NCBI GenBank assembly: GCA_014647715.1
Contig: BMPS01000023.1
Span: 1 to 33,184, forward strand
Reading direction: 5' to 3'
Source of the DNA: Streptomyces cinereus
GTDB lineage: Bacteria; Pseudomonadota; Gammaproteobacteria; Pseudomonadales; Moraxellaceae
Length of the DNA: 33,184 nucleotides
A program made the position numbers and the translations under genes. The notes beneath the pieces were generated by a model. It searched no databases. It saw only the letters and a list, made by a program, of their open reading frames with translations, and had not been told where the DNA came from. This document shows positions 1 to 8,055 of this stretch, in pieces (the stretch's first letter is position 1; the number at the start of each line of letters is the position of its first letter).

Positions 1-92
1 AGATTTTAATGATAAATTCATCAATGGGCATGGCTTATCCTCTAATCTTTTTGGTCATTGATTAAAGTTTAAGTTCATGCCTTTTTTGTTTC

Positions 93-126
93 AACCCCCT
101 CTAAAAGTGTTGAGAGTGGGGTTTTT
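93..126 (+). terminator. Rho-independent terminator of a gene left of the window
   Basis: The left arm AACCCCCTCT (93-102) pairs with AGAGTGGGGTT (113-123) with one bulged T, and a run of six T follows on the plus strand. It faces a plus-strand gene ending left of the window and meets terD tail to tail. Bases 1-92 contain no gene that I can see. Confidence 0.6.
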
Positions 127-166
127 TATCATTATTTTAATGGTAAATTGCTGCTTAAAATCCGAT

Positions 167-745
167 TTAGCCGATATTTACGCCATATTGTTGGCACATA
201 GCAGCTAAGCCACCTGCATAGCCTTGACCCACCGCACGAAATTTCCATTCGCCATTGTGTTTATAGACTTCGCCAAATACCATCGCAGTTTCGATGGAAT
301 AGTCTTCTGCTAAGTCAAACCGTACTACCTCTGCCCCTGTTTCTTCATTGACCACACGGATGAAGGCATTGGATACTTGACCAAAGTTTTGATTACGAGC
401 TTGGGCGTCGTGGATGGTCACAGTGACAGCAATTTTTTCAATATCGGCGGGTACTTGTGAAAGGTTGACTTTAATCACTTCGTCATCACCGTCACCTGCC
501 CCTGAGCGGTTGTCCCCGGTATGTTCAACTGCACCATTGTCAGATTTTAGTTGGTTATAAAAAATAAAATCATGGTCGCCGCGTACTTTTCCCATATTAT
601 TAAGCAAAAATACGCTGGCATCTAAGTCAAACTCTGCCCCTGATGTGGCACGCTCATCCCAACCTAGACCAATTAATAGCCGTGTTAGGGTAGGATCTGT
701 TTTTGACAGGGATAAGTTACCGCCTTTATTAAGTGAAATAGCCAT
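167..745 (-). CDS. terD: TerD family (tellurium resistance / stress) protein
   Basis: A 192-residue protein that matches the TerD family over its full length. It begins [15 protein letters not shown], and it has the typical [21 protein letters not shown] segment (written here in part: GLGWDER, FDLDAS), the FIFYNQ segment and a GDGDDE acidic stretch. In characterised family members the aspartates of the DLD and GDDE regions bind calcium. Family members are cytoplasmic and linked to tellurite, oxidative and phage stress, but their biochemical role is unclear. The start is supported by AGGAG 8 bases upstream. No other ter genes (terZABCEF) lie next to it inside the window, so it looks like an isolated copy, although the left side cannot be seen. 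TerE or TerZ subfamily membership cannot be excluded. Confidence 0.9.
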   Translation of the reverse strand: MAISLNKGGNLSLSKTDPTLTRLLIGLGWDERATSGAEFDLDASVFLLNNMGKVRGDHDFIFYNQLKSDNGAVEHTGDNRSGAGDGDDEVIKVNLSQVPADIEKIAVTVTIHDAQARNQNFGQVSNAFIRVVNEETGAEVVRFDLAEDYSIETAMVFGEVYKHNGEWKFRAVGQGYAGGLAAMCQQYGVNIG

Positions 746-807
746 TTGTATCTCCTATATTATAATATTGAATTAGCTAAAATTTTTCTGAGGGTTTTTC
801 CTCCCTT

Positions 808-836
808 AAATTAAACAATTATCTGTATAAAGTCAA
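808..836 (-). promoter_or_regulatory. Predicted sigma70 promoter of terD
   Basis: On the minus strand TTGACT (831-836) and TAATTT (808-813) are separated by 17 bases, about 60 bases before the terD start. The -35 is near consensus and the -10 is weaker. Confidence 0.4.
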
Positions 837-951
837 AGCTCTATTCTTTAGCTTAACGCTTATACAAAAAATATTTTAAAATTTTTGAGGTATGCTTAAA
901 AAAACGGAAGAAAAATATTTGCTAAACTTGCATCCTAAACCAGAGTTTACC

Positions 952-1103
952 ATGAGTAAGAAAAGAGTAGAACACAGCGACACCTATAAGGCTGAAGCCC
1001 GCGCCAAAATCAATTGATGGCAGCTTTGTCACCTGCGGGAATTTCTAATACTTTGACTGTCAAGCTGCTTGATAAAATCTACCAAAAGTTTTTATACGAT
1101 TAG
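952..1103 (+). other. Two tiny ORFs, possible gene remnant
   Basis: Within the 554-base gap between terD and tolQ, an ATG at 952 opens 21 codons (MSKKRVEHSDTYKAEARAKI, then N and stop at 1015-1017). A second ATG at 1017 overlaps that stop and opens 28 codons ending at 1101-1103. The TGATG junction could reflect coupling or a decayed gene with a frameshift. I recognise no family. The rest of the gap holds only A+T-rich sequence and the repeats listed separately. Confidence 0.2.
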
Positions 1104-1171
1104 CAGATGTTATTGGTTACAATATGCTTATGTAAATTCTAGTGCTCGACCTTATAATTGCACTAGCTTTT

Positions 1172-1192
1172 GGTTTTTGGTTTTTGGTTTTA
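1172..1192. repeat. GGTTTTT heptamer repeat in the tolQ leader
   Basis: GGTTTTT occurs at 1172-1178 and 1179-1185, with a near copy GGTTTTA at 1186-1192, and is preceded by four more T. It lies about 110 bases before the tolQ start. Confidence 0.7.
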
Positions 1193-1233
1193 ATCGGGTA
1201 TTGCTGGCAGGGTGTTAACAAGCTGGCATCAAA

Positions 1234-1275
1234 ATATTTAGTAATTTATATTTAGTGACTTATATTTAGTAATTT
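1234..1275. repeat. Three tandem 14-bp units just before tolQ
   Basis: ATATTTAGTAATTT (1234-1247), ATATTTAGTGACTT (1248-1261) and ATATTTAGTAATTT (1262-1275) are directly adjacent. Units one and three are identical and the middle one differs at two positions. The array ends 8 bases before the GGGGAAG ribosome-binding sequence of tolQ. Confidence 0.85.
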
Positions 1276-1299
1276 GGATGGTTGGGGAAGCATAACTTT

Positions 1300-2028
1300 A
1301 TGGAAGGCTCGATTGATCTCGTTAGTTTGGTGACGCATGCCAGTATTTTCGTCAAAATTATCATGGGCATTTTATTATTTGCTTCTTTATTGTGTTGGGT
1401 CACTATTTTTCGTTTAAGCAGTCGTTTGGCAATTGCCACGCGCGCCGATAATTATTTTGAAAAAACCTTTTGGTCAGGGGTTGAATTGCCAACCCTATAC
1501 AAAGGCGTTCAAGGTAATCCTGATAGAAGTGGACTTGAGCAAATCTTTTTTATTGGCTTTAGTGAGTTTTTAAAACTGCTCAAAAACACCCAAGCCCGTA
1601 GTGAAATCATTGAAGGCGTCGAGCGCAAACTTCGCGTTGGCTTGGGGCGTCAGCAACTCGAGCTAGAGCAAGGATTGCCGTTGCTAGCCAGTATTGCCTC
1701 GGTCTCGCCTTATATCGGTCTGCTTGGTACGGTTTGGGGGATTATGACGGCTTTTATGGGCTTATCGACTTCTTCGCAAGCCACACTGGCTGCGGTTGCC
1801 CCTGGTATTGCCGAAGCCTTGATTGCCACGGCGCTCGGGTTGTTTGCTGCGATTCCAGCGGCACTGGCTTTCAACCACTTTACCGCAAAAAACGATAAAG
1901 TTTATCAAAGTCGTAGCTTGTTCTGTGATGAGATGACAGGCATGTTACTGCGACAAACTGTGGATACGGCTACCAATTTACCGACGGGGCTCAATTCATC
2001 TGCCATGATGCCTCCGCTCGCTCGCTAG
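1300..2028 (+). CDS. tolQ: Tol-Pal system proton channel subunit TolQ
   Basis: This 242-residue inner-membrane protein belongs to the MotA/TolQ/ExbB proton channel family, which with TolR uses the proton motive force to energise TolA during outer-membrane constriction. The sequence shows a first membrane segment at about residues 13-35, a cytoplasmic loop, and a second and third segment around the conserved ASVSPYIGLLGTVWGIM and APGIAEALIATALGLFAAIPA stretches. I chose the ATG at 1300 over an in-frame TTG at 1282 because GGGGAAG (1284-1290) sits 9 bases before the ATG and homologues begin near this point. It is the first gene of tolQRAB. No ybgC precedes it, unlike in many gammaproteobacteria. 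ExbB is less likely, given the tolA/tolB neighbours. Confidence 0.95.
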   Translation: MEGSIDLVSLVTHASIFVKIIMGILLFASLLCWVTIFRLSSRLAIATRADNYFEKTFWSGVELPTLYKGVQGNPDRSGLEQIFFIGFSEFLKLLKNTQARSEIIEGVERKLRVGLGRQQLELEQGLPLLASIASVSPYIGLLGTVWGIMTAFMGLSTSSQATLAAVAPGIAEALIATALGLFAAIPAALAFNHFTAKNDKVYQSRSLFCDEMTGMLLRQTVDTATNLPTGLNSSAMMPPLAR

Positions 2029-2084
2029 ATAAACGCTAAATGCTAAATGAATATTAGATAAATTTTATTGAACAACTTGACACT

Positions 2085-2552
2085 ATGAAAGCAAACCCTT
2101 ACAGCCGTAACCGTCCTCAAAAACTCAATGCAGGTATGAATGTGGTGCCTTATATTGATGTTATGTTGGTGCTGCTGGTCATATTTATGGTGACCGCGCC
2201 CATGCTAACGACGGGAGTGGATATTGATTTGCCAAAAGCGCAAACCAAATCACTACAGCAAGGCACGCAGTTACCGGTGATTGTGTCGCTAAAATCTGAT
2301 GGACAATTATATTTAAGTACCCAGGACAAAACCGATGAGCCAATGAGCGAAGAGGCGTTAATTGCGACTTTGAATAATTTACAATCTCAACCTCAATACC
2401 AGTTCGATGGTAAGCCCAATGTCAATGTGATGATTAATGCCGATCAGAGTAACCAATATGGTGATATTATCCAATTGATGGCAAACTTGCAGCAAGCGGG
2501 CATTCAAAAGGTTGGCTTGTTAACGGCACCGCCAAAACCAGCCAGCAAGTAG
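2085..2552 (+). CDS. tolR: Tol-Pal system protein TolR
   Basis: A 155-residue ExbD/TolR-family protein with a short cytoplasmic N-terminus, one membrane segment (about 20-40) and a periplasmic domain. The membrane segment carries the conserved aspartate, here Asp25 in VVPYIDVMLVLLVIFMV, which takes part in the proton pathway with TolQ. The DIDLPKA segment right after the membrane anchor is typical of the family. It follows tolQ after 56 bases and precedes tolA by 100 bases in the same direction, so co-transcription is likely. Confidence 0.95.
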   Translation: MKANPYSRNRPQKLNAGMNVVPYIDVMLVLLVIFMVTAPMLTTGVDIDLPKAQTKSLQQGTQLPVIVSLKSDGQLYLSTQDKTDEPMSEEALIATLNNLQSQPQYQFDGKPNVNVMINADQSNQYGDIIQLMANLQQAGIQKVGLLTAPPKPASK

Positions 2553-2652
2553 CCTTTTAATCAAGTGGCTTTTTAATTAAGCAGCTTTCTAATACGATGA
2601 CCTTTTAATTTTTGATTGAACATTTTTGCTAGAATAAGGAAATACTGAGACG

Positions 2653-3618
2653 ATGTATGCTGAAGTGACCTCAGTCTATGTACCCGTCAAAACACCCGAT
2701 TACCCGGTATGGGCGATTGTGCTCAGTGCCATTGCTCATGCGTTGGTGGTTGGGTTATTGTTTTTCTTTTATCATAACACCCCGCCCGCGCCCATGGAAA
2801 CGTCGTTGATTACCCCTGAGCAGTTGTCGGTAATAGAAGGGCAAATCAAAGCCAACCAACAAAATGCGCTGGCGCAAAACCAAGCCACGGCTGGCGAGAT
2901 GGCTGGTGCGCCCACACCGTCCTTAAATTCCCAAACCCTATCGACTATGCCAATGAACACGGCCCATTCGACATCAACCAATCAAATTGAAACGGTTAAA
3001 AATACGTTAGCCGCCAAGCAGGCGCAATGGGAAAAAGAGCAGGCGCTGTTTGCTGAAAAGCTAGACCGAGAAGTAGCAGCTGAAAGACAAGGCGTGATTG
3101 ATGAATTAAACCAGCGCAATGAAACCCAGCAGCGAAATTTGCAAGATTATAAAATTGCCGAAAGCAATATTGATGAGGTAAAAAACGAAATACGCGCCAA
3201 CAATGCCGCCTATAATAAAAATCTCAATGCCAATAGCGAGCGGCAAAGTGACAATGGTATCAAGTCACTGGATTTGGGTAAAGATGGTCAATCTACAGGT
3301 GCAGCGCAATCGCAATCATCTAGCGGTCAAGGTTCTAGCAGGCGTGGTGGTGCATCGGGAGGGAGTTCGGCAGGCTATGTCAGCCAAGTCATGGCGATGA
3401 TTGATTCAAATTGGAATGTACCAACCAACAGTAATGGCAATTCATTAACGGCGTCATTTAGCATTGCTGCGGATGGTACAATTAGTAATATCGCTATTCG
3501 CGGCAGTAGTGATGCCGCTTTTAAAGCAAGCTTACAACAAGCAATCAACCAATCAAGTCCACTGCCGCCCCCGCCAAATGGCGCAAGAAGCATGACGGGC
3601 AATTTTAGAGCTAAATAG
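2653..3618 (+). CDS. tolA: TolA-like envelope-spanning protein
   Basis: This 321-residue protein has the TolA layout: a short cytoplasmic head, one membrane segment (about 19-40), a long charged, glutamine- and asparagine-rich helical middle with coiled-coil character (about 105-190), a Gly/Ser-rich linker, and a C-terminal domain (about 240-321) resembling TonB/TolA domain III (GYVSQVMAMIDSNWNVP, then SIAADGTI). TolA reaches across the periplasm to TolB and Pal and is driven by TolQR. It is shorter than the E. coli protein (421 residues) and lacks its repeated KAAAEA-type helix, so the assignment rests on layout, the C-terminal domain and position between tolR and tolB. Confidence 0.88.
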   Translation: MYAEVTSVYVPVKTPDYPVWAIVLSAIAHALVVGLLFFFYHNTPPAPMETSLITPEQLSVIEGQIKANQQNALAQNQATAGEMAGAPTPSLNSQTLSTMPMNTAHSTSTNQIETVKNTLAAKQAQWEKEQALFAEKLDREVAAERQGVIDELNQRNETQQRNLQDYKIAESNIDEVKNEIRANNAAYNKNLNANSERQSDNGIKSLDLGKDGQSTGAAQSQSSSGQGSSRRGGASGGSSAGYVSQVMAMIDSNWNVPTNSNGNSLTASFSIAADGTISNIAIRGSSDAAFKASLQQAINQSSPLPPPPNGARSMTGNFRAK

Positions 3619-3730
3619 TAAAGCTAAATAGTGTTGTAGCGCCTAGCCTTGCCCAATCTTTTTTGGCGAGCAAAACAATGCTATTATTTGAAAACCAATT
3701 TTTAATAATTATAAATATTGCAGGCTAATT

Positions 3731-5041
3731 ATGAACCATACTCTTTTGAAAGCGGCAGTCATTGCTTTGGTTACTACTGCGATGCCAACTCTAGCAAACG
3801 CTGCCGACAATGTTGACTTTACCCTAGTCAAGCAGGCACCACGCTCTAACTTGCAAGTCGCCATCGTACCATTTGCTGGCGCAGAGAGTATCTCAGGGAT
3901 TGTTACCAATGATTTGACCAATTTGGGGCAATTTACCTTAGACAGCAATTTGCCAGAGCGGCCTCATAGTAGTAGTGAAGTCACTTTGCCTGTCTGGCAG
4001 CATAACGCCGTGCCTTATTTGGTGGTTGGCAATACGCGCAGCAATCGTGGCAATGTTGAAATTAATTTTGAAGTGATTAATGTGGCGACAGGCGAGGTGA
4101 TGCAAGGTCTGCAAACCGTCACCACCAAAAATAACTCACAAAGTTTGCGTATGGCAGGACATAAGGTTGCTGACCGTATCTATGAGATATTGACAGGCAT
4201 CAAAGGCGATTTTTCTGGGCGCATTGCGTATGTGGTTGAAACAGGCAAGCCCAAAAACCGTGTGTCACGTTTGGTCATTTCTGATGTGGATGGATTTAAC
4301 CCAAAAGTGATTTATGAGTTTAACGGTACCATTAAAACCCTAAATACCTCTGCTGACAATCAAACCTTTACTTTCCAAGTTCAGCCCGACACGCTAGGCT
4401 ATCCGCAGGTTATGTCTGCCAATATTGTCAGCGGGGCAGTCAGCAATTTGACGAATTTTAAAGCCATGAACTATGGCGCATCCGTGAGTAAAGATGGTCG
4501 TGTGATATTTAGTAGCAGTTTTGAGAATGGCATACCGCAGATTTATTTGGCGCAAGGTGGCAATTCTCGTCGCTTGACCAATGACCCTGTGGGAGCTATC
4601 TATCCTAGTTGGGCGCCTGATGGGCAGTCATTTGTCTATACTTCAGATAGAGCCGGTGGTAAAAAAGGCGGTAATAAAGGTCAAATTTATCTCTACAATC
4701 TGGCAACCGGTAATGAACAGCGTTTGACAGGCGGCGGACTGAGCAGTATGGGACGCATCAGCAATGATGGTAAAAAAATGTCCTATTTGTCGGGTGCCAA
4801 TCAAGGCGCGGTGATGGATCTGGGTTCGCGCTCGGTAACTGCTGTGAATAACGTTGGGTTAAGTGAAGCACCAGGTGTCTCACCCAATGGACAACATTAT
4901 ATTTACTCCAATAAAAATGTCATTACCATTGTCTCCAATGGCAAATCCATCAGCATTAGCCCATCCCAAAATGGCGTGCCCAATGGCTTAATTTATGGAC
5001 CACTTTGGCTCAATCCAGACGCTAATAATGTTTTGCCTTAA
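3731..5041 (+). CDS. tolB: Tol-Pal system periplasmic protein TolB
   Basis: A 436-residue secreted protein. Residues 1-24 form a signal peptide ending in ANA|AD. Then comes the TolB amino-terminal domain (about 30-150, with VAIVPFAG), then a six-bladed propeller whose blades carry WD40-like/PD40 motifs such as YPSWAPDGQSFVYTSDRAGG. TolB shuttles between TolA and the Pal lipoprotein in the periplasm. The length agrees with the family (about 430). The next gene starts 16 bases after this stop and encodes a second propeller of the same type, which suggests a local duplication. Confidence 0.95.
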   Translation: MNHTLLKAAVIALVTTAMPTLANAADNVDFTLVKQAPRSNLQVAIVPFAGAESISGIVTNDLTNLGQFTLDSNLPERPHSSSEVTLPVWQHNAVPYLVVGNTRSNRGNVEINFEVINVATGEVMQGLQTVTTKNNSQSLRMAGHKVADRIYEILTGIKGDFSGRIAYVVETGKPKNRVSRLVISDVDGFNPKVIYEFNGTIKTLNTSADNQTFTFQVQPDTLGYPQVMSANIVSGAVSNLTNFKAMNYGASVSKDGRVIFSSSFENGIPQIYLAQGGNSRRLTNDPVGAIYPSWAPDGQSFVYTSDRAGGKKGGNKGQIYLYNLATGNEQRLTGGGLSSMGRISNDGKKMSYLSGANQGAVMDLGSRSVTAVNNVGLSEAPGVSPNGQHYIYSNKNVITIVSNGKSISISPSQNGVPNGLIYGPLWLNPDANNVLP

Positions 5042-5057
5042 TCAAGCCACAAATAAC

Positions 5058-6122
5058 ATGAAGCATCTTTATCAATTACCCCGTTTATGGTGCGCCGCTG
5101 TTATGGCAATTGTCATGGCAATTAGCTTGGCGATGACAGGGTGTCAGACCATGCATTCTCCATCAACAAACATATCTAGCACCTCCTTGCAAAGTTCGAC
5201 CTCATTGCCCAAAGTCATAGCGACTGCGCCAACGAATTTGCCACACATGGATGCTAGCCAGCTGTCAGGCAAGTTAATTTTTATTTATTTAACCGGATTT
5301 GGGGAAAATCGCCAAGCGCAGCTGATTGAAACCCAAATGGATGGCAGCAACTCAAAGACTTTGTATAAGGTCAATGGGACGATAATGAGCTTATCCGCCA
5401 GTCGCTTAGGCGACCGCCTGATTTTTACGGTTCAAGCAGGCAAAAGTTATCCTAAAGTTGTTATCCTTGATAGAGCGACTTTGCAAGTCACTGATGTTTC
5501 TGCGGTTTCTGTGGTTTCTGGGGTTTCTGCGGTTTCTGCCAAACGCGCTCATAATTTTAGCGGGGCAATCTCCCCCGATGGACGCCAATTGTTACTAGCA
5601 AATAGCCAAATGGGTAATCCAGAGATTTTTTTGACCGATAGCAGCGGCAATATAAAACAACAACTGACCCATCAACCAGCGATTGATTTAGCCCCTGTTT
5701 GGTTGCCCGATGGTCAATCCTTTATATTTACGTCAGATAAAGCCAAATTTTTACAACCGCAACTTTATCAATACTATTTTGCAAAACAACAATTTTTGCC
5801 CTTAAACTTGCCCGGTAAAACCAATGCCATCGCTCGGATTAGCCCCACAGGGCGTTTGATCACTTATGTCAGCGATAATAGCCAAGGCAGGCTCGTAGAT
5901 ATGGCAACTAAAAAAAGCATCGCTATCAATAATGAAGGATTGGCTGAACCTGCCAACTTTTCACCCGATGGCAACTATTTGTTGTATTCGGCAAAAAACC
6001 GCATAAAAATCATCCCAGTACCGACTTTTGAACAGCAGTCCCCTGTTAGCTGGACGATTCAGTTTGCCGATAGCAACCAACAACCATTTACCATTCGAGA
6101 ACCGATTTGGGTAACACCCTAA
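5058..6122 (+). CDS. TolB-like beta-propeller lipoprotein in the usual pal position
   Basis: This 354-residue protein is not a standard Tol component. The N-terminus is a lipoprotein signal with LAMTGC, the lipidated cysteine being residue 29, and Gln at +2 fits outer-membrane sorting. A Ser/Thr-rich linker (about 30-70) leads straight into a propeller that aligns with that of TolB: NGTIMSLSASRLGDRLIFTVQ (partly NGTI..., FTVQ) against NGTIKTLN...FTFQVQ, and INNEGLAEPANFSPDG against VNNVGLSEAPGVSPNG. The TolB N-terminal domain is absent. I preferred the ATG at 5058 because it gives a clean lipoprotein signal; an upstream in-frame ATG at 4995 would overlap tolB. Within the gene, five 9-base repeats encode a VS-rich loop. 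Pal (an OmpA-like domain) is not seen nearby. Its function is unknown; a TolB or Pal partner role is inference. Confidence 0.85.
   Translation: MKHLYQLPRLWCAAVMAIVMAISLAMTGCQTMHSPSTNISSTSLQSSTSLPKVIATAPTNLPHMDASQLSGKLIFIYLTGFGENRQAQLIETQMDGSNSKTLYKVNGTIMSLSASRLGDRLIFTVQAGKSYPKVVILDRATLQVTDVSAVSVVSGVSAVSAKRAHNFSGAISPDGRQLLLANSQMGNPEIFLTDSSGNIKQQLTHQPAIDLAPVWLPDGQSFIFTSDKAKFLQPQLYQYYFAKQQFLPLNLPGKTNAIARISPTGRLITYVSDNSQGRLVDMATKKSIAINNEGLAEPANFSPDGNYLLYSAKNRIKIIPVPTFEQQSPVSWTIQFADSNQQPFTIREPIWVTP
5496..5540 (+). repeat. Five in-frame 9-bp repeats inside the TolB-like lipoprotein gene
   Basis: GTTTCTGCG, GTTTCTGTG, GTTTCTGGG, GTTTCTGCG and GTTTCTGCC follow one another and encode VSAVSVVSGVSAVSA. 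Gain or loss of units keeps the reading frame. Confidence 0.85.
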
Positions 6123-6196
6123 AGTCCATAACAATCAATTGAAATTCTACAGTATGACCCGATAAAAAAAGTAATAATCATTGATGGAAAATTATA

Positions 6197-6709
6197 ATGA
6201 ACCTAGAAAAACCAACAGATGCTCACACACCTGACCCATCCAACCCACAATTTGGTAGTGGGGCGAATGGTTATCCATCAGCGTTACCGCAATACACGCA
6301 GCTTAGTCAAAACTTACCGGTGACCCAAAGCCAAATCAGTTATAACCACATTACTTATGCGCTTGCGCTGTTTAGTTATTTTACCGCGGGACTGACTTGG
6401 ATTATTCCGATTGTGATGAATTATTTAAAGCGCGATGAGGCTAGAAACACGTGGCTTTATAGTCACTTTGATTGGCAAATCAAAACGTTTTGGTACAGTA
6501 TATTTTTTTGGGTGATTGGTTTTGTCATGGTGATTTTTGCAACGGGTGGGCTGTTTTTTGGCGCCGCCGTTGATAGCAATCATACGATGGGTGGTAGCTT
6601 TATTGTCGGTGCTTTAGGCGGCCTGATAATCGTCGCCACAGTCTTATGGCATCTGTATCGCATTGTTCGTGGTTGGATTGCGTTGTCAAATGGTCGACCT
6701 GTGCCTTAA
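6197..6709 (+). CDS. Small integral membrane protein, DUF4870/Tic20-like
   Basis: A 170-residue protein with a Pro/Gln/Asn-rich cytoplasmic start (1-50) and three hydrophobic segments (about 52-72, 96-118 and 130-155). The layout, with a short polar loop MNYLKRDEARNTWLYSHFDWQ between segments one and two (the RDEAR...H...WQ portion is the recognisable part), resembles the DUF4870 group of small membrane proteins of unknown role. It ends in a basic cytoplasmic tail. The gene stands 74 bases after the TolB-like lipoprotein gene in the same direction, and no terminator is visible between them, so it may be the last cistron of the tol transcript. No function can be assigned. Confidence 0.65.
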   Translation: MNLEKPTDAHTPDPSNPQFGSGANGYPSALPQYTQLSQNLPVTQSQISYNHITYALALFSYFTAGLTWIIPIVMNYLKRDEARNTWLYSHFDWQIKTFWYSIFFWVIGFVMVIFATGGLFFGAAVDSNHTMGGSFIVGALGGLIIVATVLWHLYRIVRGWIALSNGRPVP

Positions 6710-6841
6710 CCTTCGATTAAAAGACTTTAAAAGCTAAATCCTACAATCTATACTCTAAATACTCTGGGTTGATAGCTGATATGATAGTTACTAAAGGCGT
6801 TAAGGTAAAGAAAATTGCAGGTGTTTATTTAGCCTCAACAC

Positions 6842-6850
6842 TGATATAAT
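6842..6850 (+). promoter_or_regulatory. Extended -10 promoter element upstream of pyrD
   Basis: TGATATAAT is a perfect -10 hexamer (6845-6850) with the TGn extension. No good -35 is visible. It lies about 140 bases before the pyrD start. The 6710-6969 gap otherwise holds no gene; CTGCTTGTATAAAGGGCAG near 6929-6947 can form a weak hairpin. Confidence 0.45.
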
Positions 6851-6987
6851 AGCTTCTCTGATTTTGACGAGGTAGTCTAGACAGCGCGTCAACGGCTGCT
6901 ATCTCTCAAGCTAAATAGGTTAGTTCTGCTTGTATAAAGGGCAGAGTCAATTAGATTCACCCATGCAATGTGAGTGCTTATTCAACT

Positions 6988-8031
6988 ATGTATGCCTTTC
7001 TTCGTCCGTTCTTATTTAATACCGATCCTGAAAAAGCCCACGAAATCACGTTATCATTACTCGAAAAATCGCAAAAATTTGGGATGCTCGGGTTTTTGTA
7101 CGGTAAACAAGAACTAACAACCGAATGTATGGGGTTAACCTTTACCAATCCGGTTGGTTTGGCAGCCGGGCTTGATAAAAACGGCGAATATATCGATGCG
7201 TTAGCGGCATTGGGTTTTGGCTACATCGAAATTGGTACGATTACCCCAAAACCACAATCTGGCAATGACAAACCCCGTCTATTTCGTATCAAAGAAGCCC
7301 ATGCCATTATCAACCGCATGGGATTTAACAATAAAGGCGTCGATTATCTCATTGAGCAAGTTAAGCGTGCAAAATATCAAGGTATTTTGGGTATTAACAT
7401 TGGCAAAAATGCCAGCACGCCGGTTGAAAATGCCCTAGATGACTATATTTATTGTCTAGAGCGCGTGTATCCTTACGCATCTTATATTACGGTAAATATT
7501 TCCTCTCCCAATACCAAAAACCTGCGCGACCTGCAAAGTGGTGATGCGCTCACGGCGCTGCTTGATGGCATGAAATCACGTCACAGCCAACTGGCTACCC
7601 AACATCAGTATTATGTACCATTAGTGCTGAAAGTTGCCCCAGATTTGGAAGAAGACCAAATTGATTATATTGCCAAAGAATTGGTGCGTTTTGATATTGA
7701 TGGGCTGATTACCACCAATACCACCTTAAGCCGTAATGGGGTAGAAGACTATAAAACCAGTCAAGAAGCAGGCGGGCTATCAGGTCGACCACTCAGTCAC
7801 CGTAGTACCCAAGTCCTTGAGCAGTTTGCTGAACGCTTACCGAGCTCAATTGCGCTTATTGGCGTAGGCGGCATTGACAATGGTCAACGTGCGGTTAAAA
7901 AGATTGAAGCAGGTGCGGATTTGATTCAGCTCTATAGTGGTTTGATTTATGAAGGACCAGAGCTCATCCAAACCTGTGTTGAAGCCATTGACGGGTATCG
8001 TCTAAGCCAACATTCACCGTCTACTTTGTAA
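6988..8031 (+). CDS. pyrD: Dihydroorotate dehydrogenase (quinone), class 2
   Basis: The enzyme oxidises dihydroorotate to orotate with FMN and passes electrons to membrane quinones, the fourth step of pyrimidine synthesis. The class 2 amino-terminal helix that docks to the membrane is present ([19 protein letters not shown]). [16 protein letters not shown], the serine-type catalytic motif [27 protein letters not shown] and the phosphate-binding GVGGI near the end are all visible. I chose the ATG at 6988 (347 residues) because other PyrD proteins begin here; a GTG at 6970 would add six residues. Neither start has a strong ribosome-binding site. cvpA follows after 24 bases, so pyrD, cvpA and purF may be co-transcribed, joining pyrimidine and purine synthesis. 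Confidence 0.96.
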   Translation: MYAFLRPFLFNTDPEKAHEITLSLLEKSQKFGMLGFLYGKQELTTECMGLTFTNPVGLAAGLDKNGEYIDALAALGFGYIEIGTITPKPQSGNDKPRLFRIKEAHAIINRMGFNNKGVDYLIEQVKRAKYQGILGINIGKNASTPVENALDDYIYCLERVYPYASYITVNISSPNTKNLRDLQSGDALTALLDGMKSRHSQLATQHQYYVPLVLKVAPDLEEDQIDYIAKELVRFDIDGLITTNTTLSRNGVEDYKTSQEAGGLSGRPLSHRSTQVLEQFAERLPSSIALIGVGGIDNGQRAVKKIEAGADLIQLYSGLIYEGPELIQTCVEAIDGYRLSQHSPSTL

Positions 8032-8055
8032 ATCCCATGATACGAGCTTGACCCG

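Noticed and set aside
4995-5057. Longer start of the TolB-like lipoprotein gene at 4995
   Set aside because: It would overlap the end of tolB and bury the lipoprotein signal behind 21 extra residues. The ATG at 5058 gives a proper lipoprotein N-terminus.
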